This document shows, one piece after another, positions 53,722 to 63,066 of a stretch of DNA of 64,000 nucleotides (the stretch's first letter is position 1; every line of letters begins with the position of its first letter). A program made the translations under genes and the position numbers. This DNA comes from DATKZM01 sp035527975. Its GTDB lineage: Bacteria > Pseudomonadota > Alphaproteobacteria > JAPULJ01. The stretch lies in NCBI GenBank assembly GCA_035527975.1, contig DATKZM010000059.1, positions 1 through 64,000 of the forward strand, in the 5' to 3' direction. The notes beneath the pieces are model-generated. The model saw only the letters and a list, made by a program, of their open reading frames with translations, was not told the DNA's origin and searched no databases.

Positions 53722-54513
53722 TCAGCTCCGCCAGCTGGGGTCCTTGCGGTCGAGCATGCGCAGCAGCGCGGGCCATTCGCGGGTGTTGCCCTTGCCGTCG
53801 CCGATCCCGGCCTGCCCACCGTTGAACTGCTCGGCCGTATGATCGCGCACCGCCTTTGACGGCATGTTGATTTCGCGCCCGGTCGCCATCACGTCGATCT
53901 GGTTGCGGCAGGCAAATTCCAGGTAATAGATCGCCCGGAACGTCTCGGAGACCGTACGTCCGCAGGCCAGCAGCCCGTGATTTCGCAGGATCATGATGTT
54001 GTGCGCGCCCATATCGGCAAGAAGACGCGCCTGCTCGTCCTCGTCGACCGCGATCCCCTCATAGTCGTGATAGGCGACGCGGCCCTCAAACAGCATCCCG
54101 GTCTGCTCCATCGGCAGCAGCCCCTCCTTGAGGCACGACACCGCCACGCCGGCGCGGCTATGGGTGTGCAGCACGCAATGCACGTCGTCGCGCGCGCTGT
54201 GGATGCAGGAATGGATGACGTAGCCGGCCGGATTGATCTCGCGCGTGCCCGCCGTGCCGTCGACGATATTCCCCGCCAGATCCACCTTCACCAGGTTGGA
54301 CGCAGTGATCTCGTCATACATCAGGCCGTATTCGTTGATCAGGAAATGCTTGTCCGGCCCCGGCACCTTGGCGGTGATGTGATTGTAGACGAGCTGGGTC
54401 ATGCCGTAGTGCTCGACCAGCCGGTAGCACGCCGCCAGGTCGAGGCGCAGCGCCCATTCGGTGTCGCTGATGTGATCGGGCTTGCGGCTGGTTTCTTTGA
54501 CGACGATGTTCAT
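53722..54513 (-). CDS. Class II aldolase/adducin family protein
   Basis: The 263-residue protein from 54513 has the zinc-binding His pair in LHTHSRAG (His116/His118) and a third in ILRNHGLLACG. The N-terminus LAACYRLVEHYGMTQLVYNH is typical. Members act as fuculose- or ribulose-phosphate aldolases and related enzymes; the substrate is unknown. Confidence 0.88.
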   Translation of the reverse strand: MNIVVKETSRKPDHISDTEWALRLDLAACYRLVEHYGMTQLVYNHITAKVPGPDKHFLINEYGLMYDEITASNLVKVDLAGNIVDGTAGTREINPAGYVIHSCIHSARDDVHCVLHTHSRAGVAVSCLKEGLLPMEQTGMLFEGRVAYHDYEGIAVDEDEQARLLADMGAHNIMILRNHGLLACGRTVSETFRAIYYLEFACRNQIDVMATGREINMPSKAVRDHTAEQFNGGQAGIGDGKGNTREWPALLRMLDRKDPSWRS

Positions 54514-54568
54514 GGCCGGCCTCCCTTGGCTTTCTGGACCAAAGTCTACCAGACAACATGCTGTCCCG

Positions 54569-55672
54569 TCATGCCGCCAGGTAATCGGCGCTCTGCATCT
54601 CAAAGAGCCGCGAGGCGGTGCGCTCGAATTCCTTTGCGTGGCTGCCTTTGATGTAAAGCTCGTCCGGCGCCGCGGCGGCCGAGCAGATGAGCCGCACCTT
54701 GGCCTCGTAGAGCGCGTCGATCAGCGTGGCAAAGCGCCGCGCCTCGTTGCGCTGCTCGGGGGTGAGCTTGGGAATACCGTCGAGCAGCACGGTGTGAAAA
54801 TGCTTGGCGATGGCGATGTAGTCGGCCGCGCCCAGGGGCTTCTCGCAAAGATCGGCGAAGGCGAAGCGGGCAACACCGCGCGCGGCCTGGGGCACGGGCA
54901 CCCTGCGGCCCTGCACGTCCAGTTCTGCCTGCGGGCCCGCCTCCAGATCGGTCAGATCGCGAAAGGCCCGGTCGAGCGCCGCCGTCGCCTGGGCACCCAG
55001 CGGGGCATGATAGACCGGCCGGCCGGCGATCCGTTCCAGGCGGTAGTCGGTGCCGCCGTCGAGCACCAGCAGATCGAGCTTTTCCTTGATCAGCGCAATG
55101 AAAGGCTCAAAACGGTCGCGCTGGAGGCCGCCGGCATAGAGCGCGTCGGGCGCATCGTTCGAGGTCGCGACGACCACCAGCCCCGCCGCAAACAACGCTT
55201 CGAAGAGCCGCCCCAGGATCATCGCATCGGCGATGTTGGTGACCTGGAACTCATCGAAACAGAGCAGCCAGGTCTCCTCCGCGATCCCTCGGGCAAGCGG
55301 CGCAATGAGATCGGCCTCGCGCGGCTTGCCCTTGGCGTCTTCACGGATTTTGTGCAGCCGCGCATGGACGTCGAGCATGAACTCGTGGAAATGCGCCCGG
55401 CGTTTCTTTTCCAGCGGCGCCGTCTGGAAAAAGAGATCCATCAGCATCGACTTGCCGCGACCGACCGGCCCGCAGATGTACAGCCCCAGCGGCGGCTCGG
55501 CGCGCCTGGCCAGGCCGAAACGCTCGGCCCAGCCGCCGGCCGAGGGCTCGTAGTCCCTAAGCGCGTTGTGCAGGCTTTGCAGTTTCTCCGCCGCCAGTTC
55601 CTGGGCGGGATCGCCCATGATGGTCTGCGCGCGGCAAAGAGCGCGATAGGCGGCAAGGGGTCCGTCGGTCAT
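54569..55672 (-). CDS. zapE: Cell division protein ZapE (AFG1-like ATPase)
   Basis: A 367-residue AAA-like ATPase that interacts with FtsZ rings in E. coli. Walker A is GPVGRGKS (68-75), the Walker B region is CFDEFQVTNIADAM, and ATSNDAPDALYAGGLQRDRF follows. Start at 55672 is chosen since the upstream frame lacks homology. It is sometimes adjacent to mdh-sucCD in alphaproteobacteria, as approximately here. Confidence 0.94.
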   Translation of the reverse strand: MTDGPLAAYRALCRAQTIMGDPAQELAAEKLQSLHNALRDYEPSAGGWAERFGLARRAEPPLGLYICGPVGRGKSMLMDLFFQTAPLEKKRRAHFHEFMLDVHARLHKIREDAKGKPREADLIAPLARGIAEETWLLCFDEFQVTNIADAMILGRLFEALFAAGLVVVATSNDAPDALYAGGLQRDRFEPFIALIKEKLDLLVLDGGTDYRLERIAGRPVYHAPLGAQATAALDRAFRDLTDLEAGPQAELDVQGRRVPVPQAARGVARFAFADLCEKPLGAADYIAIAKHFHTVLLDGIPKLTPEQRNEARRFATLIDALYEAKVRLICSAAAAPDELYIKGSHAKEFERTASRLFEMQSADYLAA

Positions 55673-55885
55673 GCGAGAGAGAGTGGCGCGCTCGTCCTTA
55701 AAGAAGCGCCAAGAGATACCCGGTTCCGGCCCTGCGTCAACGACCGGCGGTGTCTTTCTTCGCACCCACGAGGCGATGGTTGCGCTGGACAACACGCCGC
55801 AGCTGACAGCGCCGCCGCCGAACGCCATCTGATAGACACCCTCATCGGCCCTCTTGAATGCGCGACATATGGGAAGGCCGAACGC

Positions 55886-56554
55886 ATGACCGAGACTAAG
55901 ACCCAAGACGTCATACCCGCGGCACCGACCTGGATCCGCGTGTGGGATCCGTTCGTGCGCCTGTTCCACTGGAGCCTGGTGGTCGCTTACTTCGTCGCCT
56001 ACTTCACCGAGGACGACGCCATGACCGTCCATGTCTGGGCGGGCTACGTGGTCGGGGCGCTGGTCCTGCTGCGCGTTGGCTGGGGCTTCATTGGCACCCG
56101 GCATGCCCGCTTCAGCGACTTCGCCTACGGGCCCCGCGCGGCGCTGCGCTACCTCGTCGCGCTTCTCACCTTCCGCGCCGAACGCCATCTCGGCCACAGC
56201 CCGGCCGGCGCGTTCATGGTCTATGCCCTGCTCGTGAGCCTGTTATTGGCGGTCGCAACCGGCCTGCTGGCTTACGGCGCGGAGCGCAAAGGGCCGCTCG
56301 CGCCGCTCTTCGCGGGAAATGCCGCGCCTATCGTGCTGGCGATCCCCTCCGCCCGCGCCGACGAGAATGACGACGACAACAAACGATCCGGCCAGCGCAG
56401 GCGCAAGGATGAGTTCTGGGAGGAAGTCCACGAGGTCTTCGCCAACTTCACCCTGTTCTTGATCTTCCTGCATATCGGCGGCGTCGTGTTGGCGAGCCTG
56501 ATCCACCGCGAGAACCTGCCGCGCGCCATGATCACCGGTCGCAAACGGCCCTGA
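55886..56554 (+). CDS. Cytochrome b561-domain protein
   Basis: A 222-residue membrane protein beginning MTETKTQDVIP. It contains WIRVWDPFVRLFHWSLVVAY with the first likely haem-ligand His, VHVWAGYVVGALVLLRVGWG with the second, and FLIFLHIGGVVLASLIHREN at the end. Four helices fit the di-haem b-type cytochrome family associated with electron transfer to periplasmic partners. A charged loop (DENDDDNKRSGQRRRKDE) is unusual. It is divergent from zapE. Confidence 0.87.
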   Translation: MTETKTQDVIPAAPTWIRVWDPFVRLFHWSLVVAYFVAYFTEDDAMTVHVWAGYVVGALVLLRVGWGFIGTRHARFSDFAYGPRAALRYLVALLTFRAERHLGHSPAGAFMVYALLVSLLLAVATGLLAYGAERKGPLAPLFAGNAAPIVLAIPSARADENDDDNKRSGQRRRKDEFWEEVHEVFANFTLFLIFLHIGGVVLASLIHRENLPRAMITGRKRP

Positions 56555-56576
56555 TGTCGATGCGGGCGAAGCCTCG

Positions 56577-57833
56577 TCAACCGGCCCGGATGTCGGCGAT
56601 CTCCAGCTCTTCCTCGACGCTAGGGTCGAGGACCGGCGCCACTGGCGAGGTTCGCGGCATGTATTGCGCGGCGCCTTGCTCGTCGGCCGGCACCGCCGAT
56701 TTGGCGCGCATGCGATGGAGGGCAAAGCCCCCGGTCAACGCCGCCACCGCGGCCAAATAGATGAACAGGCCGTAGGGACCGGCAAGGTTCATCGCACCCG
56801 CCGCCAGTAATGGTCCCAGCGCTGCCGCAGAGCTGTAGGTCAAGAGCAGCCCCCCGGCAATGGCTATACGGCTGCCGCCATGCACCCGGTCATTGGCGTG
56901 GCCGACGGCCAACGGATAGATCACGAAGGCGCAGCAAAGCCCGGCCGCACTAACCCCGATCAACCACAAGCTGCCCGACAGGGAGGCAAAAGAAACGGCG
57001 ACGGCCGAGGCGCAGACAACCCACAAGGCGGCCGTCAGGACCTTGCGTCGGTCGAAGCGGTCGCCAAGTGCGCCGACCGGAAACTGCACCACCAGGCCGC
57101 CGACGATCGCGGCCGCCATCAGAAGGGAGACACCGCCAACATCGAGGCCGACCCGCTGGGCAAAAATGGGCGCCAGCCCGTAGAAGGCGCCGAGCAGAAG
57201 CCCCGCCGCGGCGCTGCCAACCGCGCCCAGTGGCGAAATGGCGAACAGCGCGCGCAAGCCCATGATCTCGGTTTCCGGGATCACCGGTGCGACCTGGCGT
57301 GTCATCGACACGGGAATGAGCGACAACGCGAACAGCATCGAGACCAAGGTGAAGAGCTTGGGGCCGTCCACCGGGTAGAGCCCGAGCAGGAGCTGGCCGA
57401 CGCCGAGCGAGAGATAGACGACAACCATGTAGGTCGAGAGGATGCGGCCGCGCCACTCATTCTCGGTGGCGTCGTTCAGCCAGCTCTCGATGACCATGAA
57501 GAGCCCGGCGATGGCAAAGCCGCCAAGAAATCGCAAAAGCGCCCAAGCTATGGGATCGGAGACCAGCGTGAAGGTCGCCGCCAGCGCCGCCGACGATCCC
57601 GCGAAGACCGCAAAGGCCCTGATATGGCCAACCGCCGAGACGACCGTCCCGGCACGCAGGCAGCCCGCGATGAGGCCGACGAAATACGCCGCCATTACCG
57701 CGCCCGCGATCACCGTGTCATGGCCGGCCTTGTCGAGGCGCACAGCCACCAGCGTGCCCAGCAAGCCATTGCCGAGCATGAAGACGAGCGTGCCCGTGAG
57801 GAGGGCCGTGATCGATGCCAGTCGCGTCACCAT
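56577..57833 (-). CDS. MFS transporter (YcaD-like)
   Basis: The 418-residue protein from 57833 has twelve hydrophobic segments and the MFS inter-helix pattern FPVGALGDRFDRRKVL between helices of the second half. A C-terminal cytosolic tail carries EEELEIADIRAG. Substrate unknown. It is convergent with the b561 gene. Confidence 0.86.
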   Translation of the reverse strand: MVTRLASITALLTGTLVFMLGNGLLGTLVAVRLDKAGHDTVIAGAVMAAYFVGLIAGCLRAGTVVSAVGHIRAFAVFAGSSAALAATFTLVSDPIAWALLRFLGGFAIAGLFMVIESWLNDATENEWRGRILSTYMVVVYLSLGVGQLLLGLYPVDGPKLFTLVSMLFALSLIPVSMTRQVAPVIPETEIMGLRALFAISPLGAVGSAAAGLLLGAFYGLAPIFAQRVGLDVGGVSLLMAAAIVGGLVVQFPVGALGDRFDRRKVLTAALWVVCASAVAVSFASLSGSLWLIGVSAAGLCCAFVIYPLAVGHANDRVHGGSRIAIAGGLLLTYSSAAALGPLLAAGAMNLAGPYGLFIYLAAVAALTGGFALHRMRAKSAVPADEQGAAQYMPRTSPVAPVLDPSVEEELEIADIRAG

Positions 57834-57993
57834 GGTCCGGGACACTTGGCCCCGATTTTCTGTCCCGCAAGAGCCGTTCTGCCGCCGCAATCGAAAAATC
57901 CCGTGCGTGACCTGCCGCCCACTGCGCGGATTTGCCTAGGCCTGACGATCCGCTAGAACGGGGCTCGGTCTCACGCACGCGAAAGGACGGATC

Positions 57994-58839
57994 ATGGCCA
58001 GGCTCGACGGCAAGGTCGCCATCGTCACCGGCGGCACCAGCGGCATCGGCAAACGCACCGCAGAGCGTTTTGCCGAAGAAGGCGCCAAAGTCATCATCGC
58101 CGCGCGGCGCGAAGCGGAAGGCCAGGCAATCGCCGAAGCGATTGGAGGCGATGCGCGGTTTATCCGTACCGACGTATCGCGCGAGGATGATGTCGAGGCC
58201 TTGATCGCCAAGACCATCGCCGCCTATGGCCGGCTCGACGTGCTCTTCAACAATGCCGGCTGTCCGGCGCCGACGGGCGGCATCGAAGGCATTTCCCTTG
58301 AGGCGAGCGAACAAGCAATGTCGGTGCTGTTCGGCGGCGTCCTGCTCGGCATGAAGCACGCCGCACCGGTGATGAAAAAGCATGGCGCCGGCTCGATCAT
58401 CAACAATGGCAGCATCGCCGGGCACCAGGCCGGCTGGTCGTCGTCAGTGATCTACGCGGCCGCCAAGTCCGCCGTGATCCATCTTTCGCGCTGTGTCGCC
58501 ATGGAGCTCGGCGAGGTCGGCGTGCGCGTCAACTCGATCTCCCCCGGCGCAATCGCCACCGGCATCTTCGGCAAGGCGATGGGGCTGGAAACCGAAGCGG
58601 CCGAGCAAACCGCCAAACTGATGGAGGGCGCCTTCGCCCAAGCGCAGCCGATCCAACGCGCCGGCCTGCCCGACGACATCGCCAATGCGGCAGTGTTCCT
58701 GGCGAGCGACGAATCCTCGTTCATCAACGGCGCCGACATCCTCGTCGATGGCGGCATGATCGGTGGCCGTCACTGGTCGGCGGCGCAGGAGGGCTACAAG
58801 GCGATGCGCCAGGTGTTTGGGATCGCGGTGGAGGGTTAG
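57994..58839 (+). CDS. SDR-family oxidoreductase
   Basis: The 281-residue short-chain dehydrogenase/reductase has the cofactor motif TGGTSGIG (13-20), NNAG, the Ser in NNGSIAGHQAG and the YxxxK motif YAAAK. PGAIATGIF and the end INGADILVDGG are classical-SDR features. The Arg-Arg after the second strand (AARREAEG) favours NADP. Substrate unknown. Confidence 0.92.
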   Translation: MARLDGKVAIVTGGTSGIGKRTAERFAEEGAKVIIAARREAEGQAIAEAIGGDARFIRTDVSREDDVEALIAKTIAAYGRLDVLFNNAGCPAPTGGIEGISLEASEQAMSVLFGGVLLGMKHAAPVMKKHGAGSIINNGSIAGHQAGWSSSVIYAAAKSAVIHLSRCVAMELGEVGVRVNSISPGAIATGIFGKAMGLETEAAEQTAKLMEGAFAQAQPIQRAGLPDDIANAAVFLASDESSFINGADILVDGGMIGGRHWSAAQEGYKAMRQVFGIAVEG

Positions 58840-58863
58840 CGGCGAAGCCGGATCGCGAGACCG

Positions 58864-58965
58864 TCATGCTTCGACAAGCTCAGCGTGAGGAGCGGGGTTG
58901 ACTGCCCAAGTAAGTGTTGCCGGCGGAGGAAATCCGACCTCATCCTGAGCCTGTCGAAGGATGAG
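58864..58965. repeat. Inverted pair of REP-like elements
   Basis: TCATGCTTCGACAAGCTCAG (from 58864) and a near-exact reverse complement (58938-58965, containing CCTGAGCCTGTCGAAGGATG) face each other between the two convergent SDR genes. The half-unit also occurs at 9582-9607. The pair can fold into a long stem and may stop transcription from both sides. Confidence 0.75.
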
Positions 58966-58980
58966 CTTCCCGCTGACTCT

Positions 58981-59727
58981 TTACCGCCCGCCGGCGACCC
59001 GCAGCACCTCGCCGGTCACGTAGGACGCCGCGTCCGACAGCAGGAACAGCACCGTCTCGGCGATTTCCTCTGGCGTCCCGGCGCGGCCGAGCGGGATCAG
59101 CGGCCCCATCCGCTCGACCCGGTCGGGCGCGCCGCCCGCCGCATGGATGCCGGTATCGACCAGACCCGGCGCCACCGAGTTGACGCGCACGCCTTCGCCG
59201 GCCAGCTCGCGGGCGAGGCCGAGCGTGGCGGTATCAACCGCCGCCTTGGAGGCCGCGTACCAAACCCATTCGCCCGGGCTGCCGATATTGGCGGCCGAAG
59301 ACGAGATATTGACGATCGCACCGCCCGCCCCGCCGCGCGCGGTCGACATGCGCCGCGCCGCCTCGCGCAGGCAATAGAGCACGCCGTTTACGTTGACATC
59401 GACGACCTTGGCCATCGCCGCCGGATCGACATCGGCGATCCTTGATATCTGCCCGGTGATGCCGGCACTGTTGACCAGCGCGGTGACCGGCCCGAGCCCG
59501 GCCTCGACGCTATCGAAGAGCTTGGCGACCGCCTCGGCGTCGCTTACATCGGCCTGCACCCGCACCGCGCGGCCGCCGGCCGCCTCGATTTCCTTCACCA
59601 CAGCCTCGGCGCTCGCCGTATCGCGCGCATAATTGACCGCGACGGCGTAGCCGCGCGCGGCGCCCAGCCGCGCCACCGCCGCGCCGATGCCCCGGCCGGC
59701 GCCGGTGACCAACAGGACCCCGCTCAT
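58981..59727 (-). CDS. SDR-family oxidoreductase
   Basis: The 248-residue SDR has TGAGRGIGAA (8-17), VNSAGITGQ, the Ser in VNISSSAANIG and YAASK as the catalytic YxxxK. It ends YVTGEVLRVAGGR, like 3-oxoacyl-ACP reductase-type enzymes. Its start overlaps the SAF-domain gene stop by 4 bp, so it belongs to that operon. Confidence 0.92.
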   Translation of the reverse strand: MSGVLLVTGAGRGIGAAVARLGAARGYAVAVNYARDTASAEAVVKEIEAAGGRAVRVQADVSDAEAVAKLFDSVEAGLGPVTALVNSAGITGQISRIADVDPAAMAKVVDVNVNGVLYCLREAARRMSTARGGAGGAIVNISSSAANIGSPGEWVWYAASKAAVDTATLGLARELAGEGVRVNSVAPGLVDTGIHAAGGAPDRVERMGPLIPLGRAGTPEEIAETVLFLLSDAASYVTGEVLRVAGGR

Positions 59728-61109
59728 TCGGCCGCCGCCTTTCCTTCAGATGCTTGCCCGGTCTTGTCCGGGGGCGCGAAGGCACGCTCCATTTCCTCGC
59801 GCGCGATGACGGCAAGGCTGTTCGCGTTGAGCGCCACGTCGGATTTGCGCAGAACCGCGCCCGCCGGCACATCGGCATTCAGCACAATATTGTGCGCGAG
59901 GCCGATCGGCAACGCCCCGTCAGCGAGCGAGTGCTCGGCTGTCATGAGCGTGCCCGAGACCGTGTAGCCGCCTTCGCCGTCAAGCGTCTCACCGGCCTTC
60001 AAGTCGCGCTTGGCCATCGCGACCGCGTCCGCCCGGAAGCCGGTCGCCACCCCCGTCGGCTCGCCGCGCAGCGCAACCGAGGCGACCGAGATGCCGAGCT
60101 CGAGCCCGATCAGGTGCCAGCGCTTATAGCTCACCGCATAGCGCCCGCTCGCATCGGTCTTGAGGCCGTATTCGGAAAAGCACCGGCGCACATACTCATC
60201 GCCCGCCTCGAAAACCGCGAAGACGCCCCAGCGAATGTCATGGTCGATCGGCGTCCCATCGGGCTTGAGCGAGGAGACGACCTCGATCTGGCCCTTGTGG
60301 TGCAGCACGCCGCCTTCATCCGCCGGCCGCAAGACCTCCGGCAGATCGTCGATCGCGCAGGGCGGATAAGACAGGCCCCCCGGTGCCGGTGTCAGCCCGG
60401 TCGCGTTGGCCACGGCGGTGCTCTCGATCGCGGGCTTGGTGCCGTCGAGGAAGGAGGTGAACATGCGCGGGTTCATGCCGCCTTCTGCGGCCTGCGCGGC
60501 GCTGAGCCCGTAGCCGTCCCAGACATTGTCCGGCGTGTAAGTCCGGTATTCGGGTAGCCATTTGTGGCCGCGCCCGGCGGCCGTCACCGCAAAGCCGCTC
60601 GCCCGCGCCCAGTCGACAAGCTCGCAGATCAGCGCTGGCTGGTCGCCGTAAGCCAGCGAGTAGACGCCGCCGGCCGCCTGCACTTTGGCTGCGAGATAAG
60701 GCCCCGCCACCGCGTCGGCCTCGACATTGACCATGATGATGTGCTTGCCGGCGTCGGCGGCATTGAGCGCATGGGCAATGCCGGCGGCCGGATCGCCGGT
60801 CGCCTCGACGATGACGTCGATCTCATCGGCTTCGAAGAGCTTGCCCGCATCGGCGGTAAGCCAGGTGCCGCCCGACTTCAGCGCCTTTGAAAGATTGCGC
60901 ATGCCGACGCGCTCGGTCGGCCAGCCGATGCGATCCAGATTGTCGCGGGCGCGGCCCGGATCGATATCGGCAATCGCGGCGACATGCATGCCCGGGATGC
61001 GCGGCACTTGCGCCAGATACATCGAAGCGAACTTGCCGCAACCGATCACGCCCACCCGGACGGGCTTGTCGGCTGCGCCGCGCGCCTGCAGGAGCCTGTG
61101 GAGGTTCAT
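59724..61109 (-). CDS. NAD(P)-binding oxidoreductase with SAF domain
   Basis: A 461-residue protein with an N-terminal Rossmann domain (VRVGVIGCGKFASMYLAQV, residues 18-36), homoserine-dehydrogenase-like middle (EIDVIVEATGDPAAG, VNVEADAVAGPYLA) and a C-terminal SAF domain (DLKAGETLDGEGGYTVSG; NADVPAGAVLRKSDVAL). Such fusions occur in sugar-acid and related catabolic loci. The substrate is unknown. It is sandwiched in an operon with PhyH- and SDR-type enzymes. Confidence 0.87.
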   Translation of the reverse strand: MNLHRLLQARGAADKPVRVGVIGCGKFASMYLAQVPRIPGMHVAAIADIDPGRARDNLDRIGWPTERVGMRNLSKALKSGGTWLTADAGKLFEADEIDVIVEATGDPAAGIAHALNAADAGKHIIMVNVEADAVAGPYLAAKVQAAGGVYSLAYGDQPALICELVDWARASGFAVTAAGRGHKWLPEYRTYTPDNVWDGYGLSAAQAAEGGMNPRMFTSFLDGTKPAIESTAVANATGLTPAPGGLSYPPCAIDDLPEVLRPADEGGVLHHKGQIEVVSSLKPDGTPIDHDIRWGVFAVFEAGDEYVRRCFSEYGLKTDASGRYAVSYKRWHLIGLELGISVASVALRGEPTGVATGFRADAVAMAKRDLKAGETLDGEGGYTVSGTLMTAEHSLADGALPIGLAHNIVLNADVPAGAVLRKSDVALNANSLAVIAREEMERAFAPPDKTGQASEGKAAAE

Positions 61110-61122
61110 GGGTGACCCGCCC

Positions 61123-61917
61123 TTACTCCGCCGCCTGCGCCGCCAGCTCCAGCAAACAATCATCGCCGATGCATTCGATCGGCGCGAAATCGCGGTGGGC
61201 GATCCATTCCGGGCGATTGAACTGCCGAATGTGATTGTCGACATGGCAAAGCGAGAGATAGACGATGGTGCGCGGGAAGGGCAACATGTTGGGCGGGCTG
61301 CCATGCACCAGAGTGCCGTGGAACATCAGCATCGAGCCGGCCGATCCCTTGGCCGAATAGATCCCGCCACGTTCGACCAGCCGCGCCACCGTCTCCTTGT
61401 CGAGCGTCCAAAGGGGATAGCTCGTCGTCTCCAGGTCGTGGCCGGCTTCGTAGACGCCCTCCGCGTGCGATCCGGGAATGAGCCAGAGCGGGCCGTTGAA
61501 CTCGGTTACCTCGTCGACGAAGACGGCGATGTTCATCGCCCGCGGCTCGGGCATCGCATCGTCGCGCGCCCAGGTGCCGTAGTCCTGATGCCACTGCCAG
61601 ACATCGCCGTCGAAGGCGGCCTTGGCGTTGACTTTGTACTGATGCATGTAGACCGGCCCGTCGAGCAGCTGGCGCACCGGCTCGACCAGGCGCGGATGGC
61701 GGCCCAAACGACGAAACGTCTCGTGATAGGTATGCGCGGCGAAGGCGGTGCGCGCGGTGGCGCCGTCCTTCTCGCGAACCACCTCCTGGCGGTTCATTGC
61801 GTAGACCTCCGTCGCCGCGCGCCGCAACACATCGATCTCCGATGCGGCGAAGAGATCGGGCAGCATCAGGTATCCGCGTTCTTCAAACGCCGCCTTCTGG
61901 TCTTTGCTGAGCTTCAT
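61123..61917 (-). CDS. Phytanoyl-CoA dioxygenase (PhyH/EctD-like) family protein
   Basis: A 264-residue Fe(II)/2-oxoglutarate oxygenase. Metal ligands are His110 and Asp112 (WQWHQDYGTW) and His205 (GTLVHGSPPN), with the 2-oxoglutarate-binding Arg in FPRTIVYLSL. Substrate segment MHQYKVNAKAAFDGD is family-typical. It should hydroxylate a small organic molecule; PhyH relatives include ectoine hydroxylase. It is followed 13 bp later by the SAF-domain gene. Confidence 0.87.
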   Translation of the reverse strand: MKLSKDQKAAFEERGYLMLPDLFAASEIDVLRRAATEVYAMNRQEVVREKDGATARTAFAAHTYHETFRRLGRHPRLVEPVRQLLDGPVYMHQYKVNAKAAFDGDVWQWHQDYGTWARDDAMPEPRAMNIAVFVDEVTEFNGPLWLIPGSHAEGVYEAGHDLETTSYPLWTLDKETVARLVERGGIYSAKGSAGSMLMFHGTLVHGSPPNMLPFPRTIVYLSLCHVDNHIRQFNRPEWIAHRDFAPIECIGDDCLLELAAQAAE

Positions 61918-61986
61918 GGCCGGATCACCTCCCCGTCACGCCCGCCGGCCCCGCGAAGCCCTTGCCCGCATTCGCGCACAGGCAGA

Positions 61987-62265
61987 TCAGCTTTCCTCGG
62001 GCCCCGGATAGTCCTGCTGTCCGGCAGTCAGCGCGTAGCAAGCCAGCCGGACTGTTTTCGGGACCACCACCGGCATGCCGCCGCGCTCACCTTTCTCGTA
62101 GTATTGCACCACACGGCGCTTCAAGCCCAGCGCTTCGGCGGCGGCCTTCTGGGACATCTTCAGCGATTTGCGCCAGTGCCTGAAGGCGGCGGGGCTCATC
62201 ACCCCGTTTCCCAGCGCGCCGCTTTCGAGTGCGTACTTGTCTTTCGATCTGATCTTTTTCGCCAT
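61987..62265 (-). CDS. XRE-family HTH DNA-binding protein
   Basis: A 92-residue protein with one helix-turn-helix (FRHWRKSLKMSQKAAAEALG, then LKRRVVQYYEKGER). It is a candidate regulator of the PhyH-SAF-SDR genes that follow on the same strand 70 bp downstream. It could also be a toxin-antitoxin-like regulator, but no partner is seen. Confidence 0.8.
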   Translation of the reverse strand: MAKKIRSKDKYALESGALGNGVMSPAAFRHWRKSLKMSQKAAAEALGLKRRVVQYYEKGERGGMPVVVPKTVRLACYALTAGQQDYPGPEES

Positions 62266-62390
62266 CGGCTTGTCCGGGCCCCCTCAACCCATTCAACTAC
62301 GCTCTGTCGGCAGCGCTTTGCCAGCGGCGCTCGGCGCCGCGCCGATTTTATGATCGCAGTCCGCTGGACACAAACCAAAAAAGCGCACGT

Positions 62391-62662
62391 GGTGCGCGTT
62401 TTGCCTGACCCAGCTGCCAATCACCCCGGTTCCGGCAGCCTGCGTGCGTGCTACCGCGCGGCGCTATGCGGCAGCGGGCGGCGAATACGCCGAGCTGCCG
62501 GAGAACGCCCATTGGATCCAGGGCGAATCCAAGTGGCGCGAGACCGTCCGGCGCTGCCTCGACTGGATCGAGGCGCGGGCCGGTCAGAACAGATTCGATG
62601 TTTTTCGGGACCGACCCGCTTCGACGAAAGTCGAAAAAACGGCTATTCGGCAGCGGCGCTGA
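62391..62662 (+). pseudogene. C-terminal remnant of an alpha/beta hydrolase
   Basis: The frame reads QLPITPVPAACVRATARRYA and then ELPENAHWIQGESKW, followed by VRRCLDWIEAR. This is the end of an alpha/beta hydrolase with the D/ITPV acid-loop and a catalytic HW histidine. No start, oxyanion loop or nucleophile elbow is upstream, so it is a remnant. Its end overlaps the convergent YdhR-type gene. Confidence 0.55.
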
Positions 62663-62957
62663 CCTGATCGGCCGCATTGTCGACGATCACGGGCGATTCG
62701 AAATACTCCACCGTCGGCACCATGCCGTAGCGCTCCTTCATCATCGCCTTCCAGTCGTCGGTATAGACCTTATCGGCAGCCGCGCGCGTTTCCCAAAGAT
62801 ACGCGCCGCCGGCGCTCGCACCCTCGCCGAAGAGGTAGTACTTGCGGACCAGCCCATCGAGCCCGCGATAGTTGGGCGCCGAGCTTTCAAACAGCTTGGT
62901 CGCTTCTTCCAGCGTGGTCCCCTCGGGCATTTTGAAGCGGACGATTGCGGTGATCAT
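62643..62957 (-). CDS. YdhR-type putative monooxygenase (ferredoxin-like fold)
   Basis: The 104-residue protein from 62957 (MITAIVRFKMPEGTTLEEA) contains YLFGEGASAGGAYLWETRAA and DWKAMMKERYGMVPTVEYFE, the pattern of the YdhR/ABM-like dimeric alpha-beta barrel family. A GGGAGACG ribosome site supports this start over the longer frame from 63044. Substrate unknown. Confidence 0.75.
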   Translation of the reverse strand: MITAIVRFKMPEGTTLEEATKLFESSAPNYRGLDGLVRKYYLFGEGASAGGAYLWETRAAADKVYTDDWKAMMKERYGMVPTVEYFESPVIVDNAADQVSAAAE

Positions 62958-63066
62958 AGTTTCGTCTCCCTCTTTCGCGTCCACACACAGCGTGGGGCCA
63001 CAGTAGCGACATAAATGACATTCGAAAAATTGATTGAACTTCATAATACATTGTAAGAATCAATGA

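Noticed and set aside
54482..55885. Upstream extension of the cytochrome b561 frame
   Set aside because: It is antisense to zapE and the class II aldolase gene; the family N-terminus begins at 55886.
60727..62667. A long plus-strand frame opposite the SAF and PhyH genes
   Set aside because: It is antisense to two well-supported genes; only its last part overlaps a hydrolase remnant, which is in a different frame.
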